The notes: generated by a model from the sequence alone, not told the origin. Shown: positions 46,635 to 58,040, numbered from the stretch's first letter. The stretch: 64,000 nucleotides of DNA from Pyrocephalus nanus (GCA_038380795.1 CM076277.1:1083501-1147500); one strand, 5' to 3'. Made by a program: numbers and translations.

Positions 46635-48770
46635 TTAGAGGAAATGGTTGATTTTAGCACCCAAAGTCTTCAGTGAAGGCCTCTGAGCCACACTGGGAAA
46701 TGCATTTATTTTCCTGCATCCCCATTCCAGATGAGATACAGCTGGTGTGGGAGCAGAGGGGAGCACCAGCTCTGCTCCGGCTGCAGAAACCCTGTCCCAG
46801 GGCTGAGCTTTGCTCCAGGGGACACACGGGGACTGCCACAGTTTCAGATGGCAGCTGTGGACAGTGGCTGTTGGACGTGGGTGTGCTTCAGGTTGAAGCA
46901 AGAATGGGTTTAAACTGCTAAAAGATGGCCTGTTACATAGAAAGGAGACCCCACAGCTCCCTAGGAAGGACCTCAGGTACCTGGAACCTGTTCGCTGGCA
47001 GTCAGGGTCCATTGTCCTTCTTAGTTGGGTTTTACTTTGCAAATAGTCAGGATTTCGTATTTCATCCCTCTGCTTTGATGAGGAACTTGGAGGGCTCAGC
47101 ATTACCACCCCTGGCCCAGCTGTCTGAGCAAAGGGCTGTCCTGCTACCCCTACACAGCTCACCCTTCCCTTTCCCTCATGGTATCCCCTGGGACTCTCCT
47201 GTGTTGCCCCAGACCAGTAACCTTGTCGGGGAAAAAAAACAGCAAAACAGAACATTCTGTGATTCTGTGGAACAGTGGCAGCTGACTGGAAACCTTCCAG
47301 TCCAAAAGGAGCTTTTCCACTGCACCTAGTTGATGAGGGGCCCCTTGGAGGAACAGAACCGATTATCCTGGAATCTGCCTCTGTGTGCAGGGGGACCAGA
47401 ACAAAACAAATATCCTTCTACCAAGCTCACCTGTGTCTGTATGAGATGGGTCCTGGTCCATCCCAAAAGTCCAGCCAGCTCCATGACAGGTTTTTGCCAA
47501 TCTTATGCAACTGAGGTGTAGCCACCTCCAGAAAAAACACCATCAAGAGATGGTGAGAATTTAGGCAGATGGACTGTGTCTCTCCAGACCTGTGGGCAGG
47601 TGACAGGGAAGAGCTTCTGGTCTCTTCACATGCTGTGGTGTTTAAAAATTTAGCAGCTACAATTTCAGGCACAGTAGGTGTCCAATTGAATTCCAGTCCT
47701 GAGAAAACAGCAGGACCTTGGCTGGGCTTTGGAGATCCCACATCCCTGGGGATCCCCTGGAATACTCAGGTTGGAGAAGTCCAAGAGGTCAGAGGCTGAA
47801 AACAGGAGTGACATGGGTCCCCAGCCAGCCCCAGTAGCAGACATGGCCAGGTTCCCTCGATGGATCTGCATCCCTTGGCATGGGGATTTCCATGCAGCCA
47901 GGGTCTTTCCCAACAGCCGGATGCCAGGAGTGCTGAATGCAGAGCACACCTTATGGAGCCAGGGAGTGGGATCCTGGCATGTAGTGAGCTCCAGAAGGAT
48001 TTAGGGGGGAAGGTAAGAAAGCATTAAATGCAGAATCCCAGTGAGGCCAATCCTAGGGGAGCACAGTCAGCCTTGCAAATCCCGAGGATGCCTGGCTTGT
48101 TTGAAAGAAAGGGTATGCAGCAGCTATTGATGCATTCCTGGGTAAACATGAGGGTGGAGAAGAAGGAGCTCAGCTAAAGGATACCAGAAGTGGTGCAGTG
48201 TTTGGGGATGTTCAGGCTGGAAACTCATGTTTTGATTTTTTAGATCCTCTGGGGAACTCACCTGTCAAGCTGCAGAAGTGAAAATCCGTTTTTTTTAAAG
48301 TCAAAATGCGTTCTCTCAATACTTCCCTCCAGGATGCCTCAGCAGCAGTTTTACAGTTCCTTCCATTTAATCTAATTTTATGATACTTATAAAATTCCAT
48401 CAAAGCTGGAACTGGAAACAATGTCCCTGTGTGTGTGTGTCTGTGAGTACAACAGGGCTCATCATCTTCCTCCCCTTCTCCTCTAGTTTTACTCTCTCTT
48501 CAAATATTTCTGCCCCAGTCCCTGCTATGGTCTCCATCCCACTCCTTCCGTGGCTGTCCCCCCTCCATTCTGGAGCACACAGATGATTCCCAGCACATCC
48601 CCTGCTTCCCCAGCCCTGCCACGTGCAGCAGGAAGAGCAGAGGAAACACCATGACCTGCCAATTTTGCCCGTCTGGCGTCTCCTGGCCCAACAATCCTTT
48701 GTGTTTATCGGACGTCTAGAATAGGAGCCATGTCAATGCAGCTCTTCCTCCCAGGAGTCTTCAGAGGATT
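46635..48770. other. Single-copy DNA, no gene seen
   Basis: No gene was recognised. A lone ATTCTGTGATTCTGTGG at about 47253-47269 after an A-rich stretch may be a stray CR1 tail without a body. Confidence 0.4.
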
Positions 48771-48830
48771 AATTAGTTAATGTTTGCACAGTGCTTTCAA
48801 GATAAGTGCCAAGCAGGATGATGGTAGGAG
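48771..48830 (+). mobile_element. Ancient amniote SINE/LINE 3'-tail-like relic
   Basis: GATTAATTAGTTAATGTTTG, then CACAGTGCTTTCAAGATAAG. This resembles the TTAATGTTTGTAAAGCGCTTTGAGAT form found in old amniote retroposon tails. Substitutions are frequent and the match is from memory. Confidence 0.4.
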
Positions 48831-48991
48831 CAGAACTGGATTCCTTCATCCCATCTCCTTCCTTTCCTCACAGGGGCTGATGTTGGCAGCCAGTATGTCC
48901 ATTCTGTGCCAGGTCACCTCTGGGTGCAAACCACGGGGAGGGGACAGTATGGGAGAGAAATCACTAATGGGGAGAAAATCAAAAACAGAAC

Positions 48992-49388
48992 CGTAGAATC
49001 ATAAAATGGTTTGAGACTGGGAGGAACCTTAAAGCTCATCTCGTTCCACCCCCTGCCATGAGCAGGGACACCTGCTAGCCCAGGTTGCTCCAAGCCCTGT
49101 CCAACCTGCCCTTGCACACTTCCAGGGATGGGGCAGCCACAGTTTCTCTGGGCAACCTGTGCCAGGGCCTCACAACTGTCACAGGAAAGAATTCCTTCCC
49201 AATATCCCATCTAACCCTGTCCTCTATCAGTGGGAAGCCATTGCCCCTTGCCTTATCCCTTCAGGCCCTTGTCCAAAGTCCCTCTCCAGCTCTCCTGGAG
49301 CCCCTTTAGGCACTGGAAGGGGCTCTAAGGTCTCCCTGGAGCCTTCTCTTCTCCAGGCTGAACAACCCCAGCACTCTCAGCCTTTCCA
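48992..49388 (-). mobile_element. CR1 LINE 3' fragment, type B, about 400 bp
   Basis: CGTAGAATCATAAAATGGTT, GAACCTTAAAGCTCATCTCG, GGGATGGGGCAGCCACAGTT, CTATCAGTGGGAAGCCATTG and CTTCTCTTCTCCAGGCTGAA. It is a nearly continuous type B 3' end and serves as the internal standard for the deleted copies at 17073 and 36137. Confidence 0.97.
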
Positions 49389-49961
49389 TCCCTCTAATCT
49401 AATGTTTCACCCACAGGACCTTCTTTTCTTCTTTGTTCCAAACTATGCAAAAGGAAAACAAACTCCAGTTGTTCCACCAAATTCATTTCTGTCATCCGTG
49501 CCAGCTGCCCCAAGGGCACCTGTTCTGGGGGAGTTCCCAGCAGCTCTCCCTGTCCTGGAGCACACAAGGGAAACTGAGGTAGAGGTTCCCTGTCTGAGCA
49601 GGACAAGTCCAGCATGTTGTACAGCATGGCTGGAATTTCCAGCTGGAGAATACCCACCAGCTGTACCCCAGCCCTGCCTCCACCTCCCTGTACACTGTGC
49701 TCAGCTGTGTCTGGGTTGGGGAGTACGTGTTGTAGCTGGTGATGTTAATTAAGAGGTAATGGGACCGATGGAGATTTATTTTCAGGCTGCCTGCCAGGAA
49801 CTGGTTATACACAACTGGGAAATGGAAAATTGACCTCCTGCTCCTTTCCTGTCTTTTCCACAGCAACAGTTAATTATTGTGGCAGGCGGTGGGAACCATG
49901 GGATAAGCTCCTTTAGCGGCACTCCCCTGACCAGGCCTGGGAGCAGCTCTACGGCCTGGCT

Positions 49962-50053
49962 CTGGAGCCTGGTCCTCATCTCCCTCCATCCATCCCAGAC
50001 CCTGATCTGCTGGAGCCTGGTCCTCATCTCTTCCCATCCCAGATCCTGATCCA
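49962..50053. repeat. Tandem duplication, 48 bp unit
   Basis: CTGGAGCCTGGTCCTCATCT begins at 49962 and again at 50010. The second copy has a short deletion in its CCATCC part. Confidence 0.93.
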
Positions 50054-50344
50054 GGCAATCTGCCTCTTCCTTGTCTTTTTCCAACTCCCAGCCGGTGCAG
50101 CCTCAGGGAGGGAGAGGCTGATCGTGGGTGTGGAGATCTTTAAGCCTCGAAAAGGATGGGATGTGGTCAGCAGGGGGGAGTAGCGGGCAGGCAGATTGGG
50201 CAGCTCTGGGCCCAGCTCTGGACTTTGGGTGTGTGTCACTACATCCCTGGGAACTCCTTGCACTGCGGGGACCATGGGAGCTGGCACTGGGCACAGTTCA
50301 ACAGACAGGAGGTCCATCCCTTTCTCCATGGCTGACCTGACTCA

Positions 50345-50375
50345 TCCTGTGCCTCAGTTTCCCCTGAGTGAGGGT
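50345..50375 (+). mobile_element. Possible MIR-like core
   Basis: TCCTGTGCCTCAGTTTCCCC matches the MIR core but lacks a clear continuation, so it could be chance. Confidence 0.3.
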
Positions 50376-50959
50376 GATAGTTTGAACAAGAGTGATGGTT
50401 TTTGTACTTACCAGGGTTCATCCATGTACTGCAGCGGTCTCCAGAACCAGTGGCTCCAGTGGGTACAGGATGCTCTGGTTTTCCACACTTGTGCAACGTG
50501 AATTAGTTCCTGACGTGTTTTCCTCTATCTGGCCATGTGCACAGCCTTGTTCTCCATCCCTTCACTGTGCAGCATCCTAGAGCCACTGGCTCCTGCCTGC
50601 CTGGATCCAACTGGACTGTGCTGGGCCATCCTGAGGAACTCCCCTGGGCTGTATGGGCTGGGAGTCCCTGGACTGTGACACCTCCATTCTCTGTTTGCAA
50701 GGAGATAGATGATGCCAGAGGGGTCCAGGCTCGAGGAGAAGCTGCAGCTGCCTGGGAAAGCACAGAAAGGCTCTCCAGCCTGCCTTGGCTCTGTGCAGGC
50801 TCCAGGCTCCATCTGTGCCCTGCCTCAGCCAGCAATAGAGGGGGGGAGAACAGGCAGCACTTCACTTTTGGGTACCTTTAACCCTTGAGTTCCAGGTGAC
50901 CTGCAAACACAGCCCACAGCCCACAGCCCCCTGGGTAGTGCCAAAGCCCACCTCAGCAG

Positions 50960-51130
50960 TCGCCCATAATGCTTTTATAATCTCTTTCTTGGACGTGACT
51001 ATTTCCCCCAGGAGAGGGAAGGGAAGGCATGATTAATTTTCATTAGCCTTGTAAATATAAGCTTGTTTCCGCTAGTCTTGCCCTGTAATTAGGGCGCCTG
51101 CAGAAGGAAGCTGGGATTTGCTGGTGACTC
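50960..51130. promoter_or_regulatory. AT-rich block, possible conserved noncoding element
   Basis: GGCATGATTAATTTTCATTA, GCCTTGTAAATATAAGCTTG and CCCTGTAATTAGGGCGCC sit in 80 bp with at least three TAAT/ATTA cores. The block is neither repeat nor recognisable coding DNA. Confidence 0.3.
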
Positions 51131-52129
51131 ACGGCAAGCTGGGCCAGCCTGGACATCCCACCCTGGGCAGGAAAAGGGAAGAGGCTGAGGCCTTTCAGAG
51201 AGACAGAGCTTCCCTTGCTCCAGAGGGGAAGGGAGCAAGGAACAGTGGTCCTCTGAGGGCAGAGGGTAAAGACCCCTGGGAAGAGGGAAAAGCCCTGCCA
51301 GGGAGAGAGAAAGCCCACCAAAAGGAAGTATAGGCTGACATTATTCAAAGGAAAATGAAAACAAACCTTTTGGCCCAATAGCTGGACGTTGATGTATAGA
51401 TGTAGGATCATTTAAGTAGGAGTTCAGCAACATGGAGATGACATAGGGAAGGAGCACCTGGGTGTTTGCTTTGAATCTGGGGCTAAGTGATCTACAAGCA
51501 GCAGTACCTAGGCACACAGCTGTGTCCAGAGCACCAGGGAAATACCTGCACCATAAACAGGCCTCTACAGCTGAGGACACCTCTGTGTCTGTGAGAGGGG
51601 CCACATGGGCTGGGATCCCAGAAGGAGAGCCTGCCCCAACACAGAGAACAGCTGCTTTGGTGACTCTGTTCCCTAACATGAGGACAAAGCATCCTGAAAG
51701 GGGTCAAGGAGGAATCCTTTTCCACAGGCCAAATTCACCTGTGAAACTTGCTGACTTGAGATATCAGAATCACAAAGCTAAGGAAATTTCAAAGGAGCAA
51801 TTAAAAAGGCTGAAAGGGGTGTGGATAAAGAGGATGTCCCTGACCACAGGAGGGGAAAGCCAGTCCTTGGGTCCTCTGGAAAATGCAATGTCCAGGATGC
51901 CACCAGCCTCGAGCACCTCCAAGAATGTCTCCATCTCAGCAGCAAGGGTCTTCTCTGCTGGGTGTGGGCCAAGGATGAGCAGGACCTATGCTGTGCTCTG
52001 CTCGTGCGCCCAGTCCTACAGCCTCCACAGGAGGAGCCTCCTGCTGAAGAACTAACATAGACCCCTGTCAGGGAACAGAGTTTTCCCAACCCAGCAGATG
52101 CAGCAAAAACCCTTCTTGAAAGAGCTGTT
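51131..52129. other. Single-copy DNA, no supportable gene
   Basis: The open frame at 51462-52055 (plus, 197 codons) has a basic C-terminal part but no recognised domain. Competing frames exist on both strands. I leave it unassigned. Confidence 0.4.
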
Positions 52130-52220
52130 TGCTAAGGAAAAAACAACTGGCACACTAATTAAAAGTGACTGATTAAAAGACTGAAAGGGAATTACTCATT
52201 GTAATCATTAAATGCAGCAC
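52130..52220. promoter_or_regulatory. AT-rich block abutting a CpG-bearing segment
   Basis: GGCACACTAATTAAAAGTGA, CTGATTAAAAGACTG and CATTGTAATCATTAAATGC form an AT-rich block with four TAAT/ATTA cores. It switches abruptly at about 52235 to CpG-bearing GC-rich DNA and the minisatellite. Confidence 0.28.
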
Positions 52221-52355
52221 CTGCAGAGCTCTCCCTGCTATGGGAGCGCCAGCCTCCTCCGCTCCACCGCAGCAGCACGGCCGCTCAGCAGTGACAGGAG
52301 CGCGGAGCAGCCCCGGCTGCCACAGCAAGGCCTCTCCCCCAGCACAGCCCTGCAG

Positions 52356-52450
52356 CCACCAGCACAACCCCGTGGCCACCAGCACAACCCCGTGGCCACC
52401 AGCACAACCCCGTGGCCACCAGCCCCACCCCGTGGCCACCAGCCCCACTT
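52356..52450. repeat. Minisatellite, 20 bp unit, 4.7 copies
   Basis: Units of CCACCAGCACAACCCCGTGG start at 52356, 52376, 52396, 52416 and 52436. The fourth and fifth have CCC in place of ACA. Each full unit keeps a CpG. Confidence 0.95.
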
Positions 52451-53448
52451 GTCCCAAGGATATGAATTGATTCGCTCACTGCAAGGCAGTGACAGTCGGG
52501 GTGACAGTAGGCAGAGCAGAGCAACACAGCAACACAACTCAGCACTGTTCAGCGGAGTCTGCCCTTACCTGGGTCTGCCACAGGCGGCTTCTGCATGTGC
52601 TTCATCCTTTCCATCCCTCGCCAAGGTGCAGCCCTGATCAGCGCAGAGCAGGGACCTGCCCCAGGGAGGTCCAGGTGTTCCTGCCTCCGTGGTACCCTGT
52701 GGGTGATGCAAGTTATCCCAGGTGACATGCCAGGAGCTTTGTAGCTCAGACGGTTGCCGGAGCCAGAGAAGGGACAAGGCCAAGGGCTTCTCAGCAGGAC
52801 TACACAAGCGTGTACCACTCTGACAAGGGGTAGTGTGGGAGATCTGGTTTAGGGAATTTTTGCTGAGATTTTGGGTGGCCACATCAGGTTGTGCACAGCC
52901 CCAGTGAGAGAAGTTGCTCTTTATACCTTGTCAGCCTGAGCAAACAGTAAGTGTTAGAGAAGGAGAGCAAGGAACAGTGGCGTGGACAGATCCTTCAGGT
53001 GTTCTCCCACTGGGGAGCAGGTTGGCTCTCAGTGGGGTCAGGACATGGCACTTTACAGCCCACCCCACTCCAGGCCCCAGGCAGGAGCAGAATCCCAGGT
53101 TCCCTAGGTGAGGAGAGCAGCGAGAACAGTCTGTGCTGAGCTGCAGGCTGGGGACAGGATGGGCAGCACAAGAGGTGGCTCCGAGCCAGCACTTCTGGCC
53201 TTCTCTTTACTCCACCACCACGTTCCAGCTCTGGCTGGCTAACCCACCTCTGCAATCCAACCCTGTATGCTCTGGCTTTGCAAATCAGCCAAGGGTTAGA
53301 ATAAGAGCCAGCAGAGACAGTGAGAGTGAGTCAGTCCCTGTTAAGTTCATGTATTCCCAAGCAGAATGTAAGTACAACTGTAGGACTGGAAATACGCTTT
53401 TCTTTGGCTTTGGGTCAATGTGCCTCCATCCTTTTCCACAGTCACACA
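52451..53448. other. Single-copy DNA, no gene seen
   Basis: No repeat or gene was recognised. Confidence 0.45.
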
Positions 53449-53660
53449 TTAGATTGGATATTAGGGAAAATTTCTTCACAGAAAGGGTGGTCAGGCTGCC
53501 CAGAGTAGTGGTGAAGTCACCATCCCTGGAAGTGTTCAAAAAACATATGGATGTGGCACTTGTGGACATGGTTTGTGGTGGGCTTGGCAGTGCTGGGTTA
53601 ATGGTTGAACTTGATGATCTTAAAGGGCTTTTCCAATTTTAATGATTGCATGATTCTATG
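53449..53660 (+). mobile_element. CR1 LINE 3' fragment, type A
   Basis: TTAGATTGGATATTAGGGAA, AATTTCTTCACAGAAAGGGT, GTTCAAAAAACATATGGATG and AAGGGCTTTTCCAATTTTAA, with a TGCATGATTCTATGA tail. A short deletion removes CATTGGAACAGG. Confidence 0.95.
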
Positions 53661-55917
53661 AACATCTACCAACATACCGAGCTAACAGAAATGGACCCTC
53701 TTTTCTAGTAAGATACTGTCAGTGCCACACACAGGCCCTGCTTCTACTTCCATGTCCTGCACTGACCAAGGGCGGGTTTCACTTTAACCACCATTCTGTA
53801 CAGATGTGTCCAATTGTTGAGCCACCATGTTCCTCATGTCCATCTTGGGGTTCCTCTTAGTTAACAGTGATGTGGCATTTGGGTCAGTCTTTACATCTCT
53901 GTGAGGCATGATGGACTCAGCCTCTTGCTGACTCCAGCTTCCATAAATCTTGGGCAGGATAAGTGCACGTTGTCCTTGTGTTCAGGGCACCTTCCTGTCA
54001 GGCAAGCAGGAAGAGGAACAGCCCCTGCTGTGTGCTGTAACCTCATTTCCCTGCTCCCATGACCCAAACAACTCCTCTGCTGACAAGGCATCTTTCTAGG
54101 AACCTAGAAAGGGAAGGGTCATCAGTTCACCAGCGGGAAAACTCTGAGCAAGCAACAACATGGGAGCAGGCATACCACTCTAGTTGTACCCTTGGCTGCT
54201 TCCTCCATCATTCTGTGCCTTCATTGCCTGGAAACTCTGGGATTCCACCTCCCCCCTGCTCCCCTCCATTCCCTTGCCCTGCAGGCCACTTGCCTGAGCT
54301 TACAGCATGTCTCATAGCCTGGACTGTCTTCAATCCCACCCCATCAGGCAGCACCCCAGAGTATGAGAGGAAGAGGGAGATGCTGGAGGGAAAAAGAGGG
54401 AGGATGGAGGTGAATGGCTGGTCAGTAACGTTATGTAGTTGTGCTGGTGGAACAATTGTTCATTTGCATTTCCTTGGAGTGTTGATGCTGATATTAATTA
54501 AAAGCAATTATGGTGCCACTTTCTCAGTGCAAGAGCAGCATGCAAAGGGAAAAGCACACCAACATGCTTCTTCCTCCAGAGCTTCAATGGCATCGTTTAG
54601 TGTGAAGAACCTGCTGGGTGATGGGAGGCCTGGCACCCAGACATTTTCTTCCTCCCACACATCAAATGTGCCAAGGGGTGCCTGGATTGGCACTGTTCTT
54701 GGATGTCTGGGGTACCCTGAGAGTGCTGGTGAGAGGCACAGACATGATGAGCAATGTCAGCACTGAACAGATACTTCCATCCCAGTAGCTACTGGTGATG
54801 ATACAGGATACTGGGCACTTGCGGTGGATATCTGTGCACCCAGGAAGGATGCTGAGAGCATTACGAGCAGATGCTGATGGCTTCCATGATGGACATGAGT
54901 GGCTCTAGTGGTACACAGTGCTACCCTCCATCACAGCATAGAGCAGGACAGCAATAGCAGGTGACAGCCATCAGTGGTGCTGATGCTCTGGGTGGCTAGA
55001 GGCAGCACTGGCCATGGATACTGGATGTGCTGGTGGCTATCACAGGCTCTACACACCTGAATCACTGGCTCAAACCTAGCACAACTCACTAGTAGCTGGA
55101 ATTCACCTTTCCCGTGGAGAGAGCTGTGAAACGGCTGGATGGTGTCAGTGCAGTGGCTGCTGATGGCTGGCTGTGGGACCTGGACGTGCCACATGTAGTC
55201 CTGTCACAGTCACACAGTGCTGCATCCACACAGTGCTGGGAGCAGTGGGCTGTTGGCAGTGACCTGCCACCTCACTGACATCCTTGAGCTCAGGAATGTC
55301 TTGGTGTGGGGTGGGGAGTTGTTCCTTGCCTTCAAGAGCTGATGTCTCCACAACAGAGACCTCCCGGATTAGGAGAGGATACATGAGCTGCACTTTGTGG
55401 ATCAGCATCTGTCTCTGCTTTCATGGCCTGGCCCAGACCCAGCAGCAGGAAACGCAAAAAACAGGTGTTTTGGTGTAGAAGACAGATGAGCTCTGGGGAC
55501 AGATGTGACTGCCCTGCCTCCTGTTTGGCTGTCCAGGGCACGCACCTTTCCTTTAATCATTCTCTCTGCAGTATTGGGGTTCAAGTGGGAAGGTGATGAG
55601 GGTTTGTACCAGATTTAGGAGGGTGGTCTTCTGATTTTCGCAGGCTTTCCATTCTTCTGTCTGTTGGGATATCCACCATGAAAGCCTCTCAGCGGACAAG
55701 AAGTCCTCTTATTCTCAACTTGCACTATACCTATGCATCTATCTAGTCTTTGCTTCCTTGGAGTACATTCTAAAGAGGGCTGTTTGAAGGAAACACAGTG
55801 TCTGTGCCATAACCCAGGCATAAATGCACCTGGGATGTCTGTAATCCCCCCAGGCATGAGTTAACCTGGGGATAAAACCCCTGTTGCTGGGTGGTGGCAG
55901 GTGACAGAGCGGGGTCT
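53661..55917. other. Single-copy DNA, no supportable gene
   Basis: The longest plus-strand open frame here (54059-54766, 235 codons) reads through a probable noncoding element and matches no domain I recognise. The stretch 54760-55330 is rich in GCTGGTGG/TGGCAGTG words without a clear period. Confidence 0.4.
54440..54520. promoter_or_regulatory. Possible SOX/POU-type enhancer block
   Basis: AACAATTGTT at 54451-54460 is a palindrome holding two opposed SOX-like ACAAT cores. ATTTGCAT, a perfect octamer, follows at 54462-54469. About 25 bp downstream come ATTAATTAAAAGCAATTATG homeodomain cores. Octamer/SOX pairs are known developmental enhancer motifs. Spacing and orientation here are not the canonical SOX2-OCT4 composite. 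Confidence 0.3.
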
Positions 55918-55939
55918 CATGGGCACTGCAGTGCCCATG
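55918..55939. other. Perfect 22 bp palindrome
   Basis: CATGGGCACTG is followed immediately by its exact reverse complement with no spacer. It could extrude as a small cruciform or be a symmetric protein site. Confidence 0.9.
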
Positions 55940-56058
55940 TTTGTGTTCTGAGTACAAAGACCTGCTATCTCATCTCTGGCACTAGGGCACCAGTTTGGTC
56001 ATCTTTTGCATCATCAGAGAGGCAGTCAAGCCCAGCACTCGGATCCAGCTTTCCTAGG

Positions 56059-56087
<29 letters not shown>
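56059..56087 (+). repeat. Uninterrupted A29 tract
   Basis: Twenty-nine consecutive A bases. CR1 elements do not end in poly(A). No AATAAA, transcript-like body or target-site duplication was seen beside it, so a processed pseudogene cannot be claimed. Confidence 0.95.
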
Positions 56088-56090
<3 letters not shown>

Positions 56091-58040
56091 CATATCCTTG
56101 TCCTGGCTTCCCATGCATCCTCCCAGCCAAGAAACTGGGGTTCACCTACATTAATTCCCCCTTGAGCTCTAGGCAGGCCTTCTTAAACCCAGATGGCCCC
56201 CTCTGTTTAATTTGGAATGAAAAAGCTGTCCTAGGAAGGCTGACTCCTCTTTTGAGTTCCCAATGCCATTCCCATCTCTTGCTTCCCAGCAGCAAGAGGC
56301 TGAGTTCCTCAGTTTGTCCCAGAACCTCACAGTGCAGGACAGAAAGGCTTGGATATTTGTTGATGTAAATGCCAAATAACCTCAATGAGTAGGTCACTCA
56401 GGCTGTGTTCACTGTCTGGTCCATAGGATTTTGAGGACACTAAGAAGTGCTGGGGTTTTTTCCTATATTTATTTACCTGCCTTTTCCTATAGGGAGTATT
56501 TTTCCAGTTGTTTGCAGTGTGGCTGATGGTGGATGGCAGGGCAGGAAGGAGCACAAGGCTTTAGCTGCAGCACAGTAGCACCTAGTGACCAGATGGGAGA
56601 GGTTTACAGGGTTTCCAGCGTGAGCTGCTCAAGCAGGGGTTCAATGAGCAGCATCAGTAGGTGAGAGTCAGATGCAGGTTTTGGCAGGTGCATAGCTGGG
56701 ACGCACCAAAGGGAACACCAAGGCTGCCATCTGCCACCCCAGCCAGGTATTTATCCCCAGGATTTTCCTTTGTACCTCTCCAGTCTCTGCTCTCCCAGGG
56801 GGACAACCCAGAGGATGAGGCACAGAGGGTTACAGGATCCCCCCTGTGCAGGGCAGTGGGTTCCTGGCATGGCCACAGGCTGCAAAGGAGGTCCTTAGGG
56901 GGTTATTCCATGACAAAGAAACAAGGGCAGGAAAGTCAAAGAGCACTTTCCCATGAAGGGGATCACCCCAGCCATGAACCCTCAGACAAGGAGCAGGAGC
57001 ATTTGGGATGTTCTCCTCCCCACTTGGCTGATTTCCAGTCCATCCTCTCAGTCCACATGACACACAGAGGGACATGGGACTCACTTCCACATCTTCCCCC
57101 GCTCCCATGGGCATTGCCTCTGATTCCTTACATAGGGTGCTCTCTCCTGTTTGCCCTGTGCCTTTGCTAGAACTGAACTGGCACAATCTCAGTGTCAGGC
57201 AGAACTGTCCTGTGTTTACGGCATCGAGCCTGTGCTTGGGATGTTCATTGGGAAGATGCCTCTCTGATCTCTGTGACCTGAGGATATTTTCTCTTTTCTC
57301 TCTGCCCAGCAGGTCTTCATGAAGGACAGCCCTGGAGCCCAGAGGGACACACAGTGCACAGAATGCTGAATCTGGCCTAGTCCTCAAGCCCAGCAAGCTG
57401 TGAGAGGTACGGTATGGCCCAAGGGTGACTTTGGGACTACAGAAACAGGGATGGGGGGGACATACCCAGCTGTGGACAAGGGCAGTGGAGGAGACTGGGG
57501 AAGGGGAGCTGGGAGGGTGATTCAATGACAATTCTCCAACCATCTAGTTGTGAATCCTGCAACACACCTCTCGCAAAATAAAGTTATGAAATCTCATCCT
57601 ATTGCTATAGTAACGTCATGCCTCTGCGCTGACCCACTTTGAGACAAAGGAAGTGTTCCCGAGCTCCGAGCATGCGGGAGGCTGTGGATGCTCCCAGTCT
57701 GTGCTCTGAAGGAATGGCAGAGGGAGCTGCTGGCTTTTCCCTCCTGCTGCTCTTTGCCCCAGGACCCTCATGCAACAGGAGCTGCTTTGTTTAAGGCACT
57801 GAGCAAATCCTCTGCCAGAGAGCATCTCTATCTTGCATCCCAAATGCAGGGAGGGCCCTGCTTAGCATCATCTGGATCTGCCTGGCTTCATCTGAACATT
57901 TAAGCAATGGGACCATCTGTCCTGGAGCAAAGCAACATCCTTGCACAGCAGCAGAGACCTGATGGTGCAGCAGTGACAACCCTCTTCATTTGGAGCATGC
58001 TTGTAACTACTCTGCCACAAACATTGAGGGCAAGGAGATA
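56088..58040. other. Single-copy DNA, no gene seen
   Basis: No repeat family was recognised. The minus-strand open frame at 56830-57543 (237 codons) has no recognisable domain. Confidence 0.4.
57601..57620. promoter_or_regulatory. X-box-like site joined to a CRE half-site
   Basis: ATTGCTATAGTAACGTCATG contains an RFX-like inverted pair (ATTGCT, AGTAAC). ACGTCA, a CREB/ATF half-site, overlaps its end. This adjacency is reminiscent of X1/X2 boxes. Only motif resemblance supports it. Confidence 0.25.

Noticed and set aside
47253..47269. Isolated CR1-type tail ATTCTGTGATTCTGTGG
   Set aside because: No CR1 body lies upstream, and two tail units alone can arise by chance.
49561..49590. MIR-like GGGAAACTGAGGTAGAGGTT
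   Set aside because: The match is too short and lacks a continuation on either side.
51462..52055. 197-codon plus-strand open frame
   Set aside because: The C-terminal part is basic and slightly coding-like, but alternative frames in both strands are equally open and no family is recognised.
54059..54766. 235-codon plus-strand open frame
   Set aside because: It reads through the SOX/POU-like AT-rich block, has no recognised domain and no splice or promoter support.
55300..56058. Processed pseudogene body upstream of the A29 tract
   Set aside because: No polyadenylation signal, no recognisable coding match and no target-site duplication were seen.
56830..57543. 237-codon minus-strand open frame
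   Set aside because: No recognisable motif. Lengths like this arise by chance in GC-rich DNA of this size.
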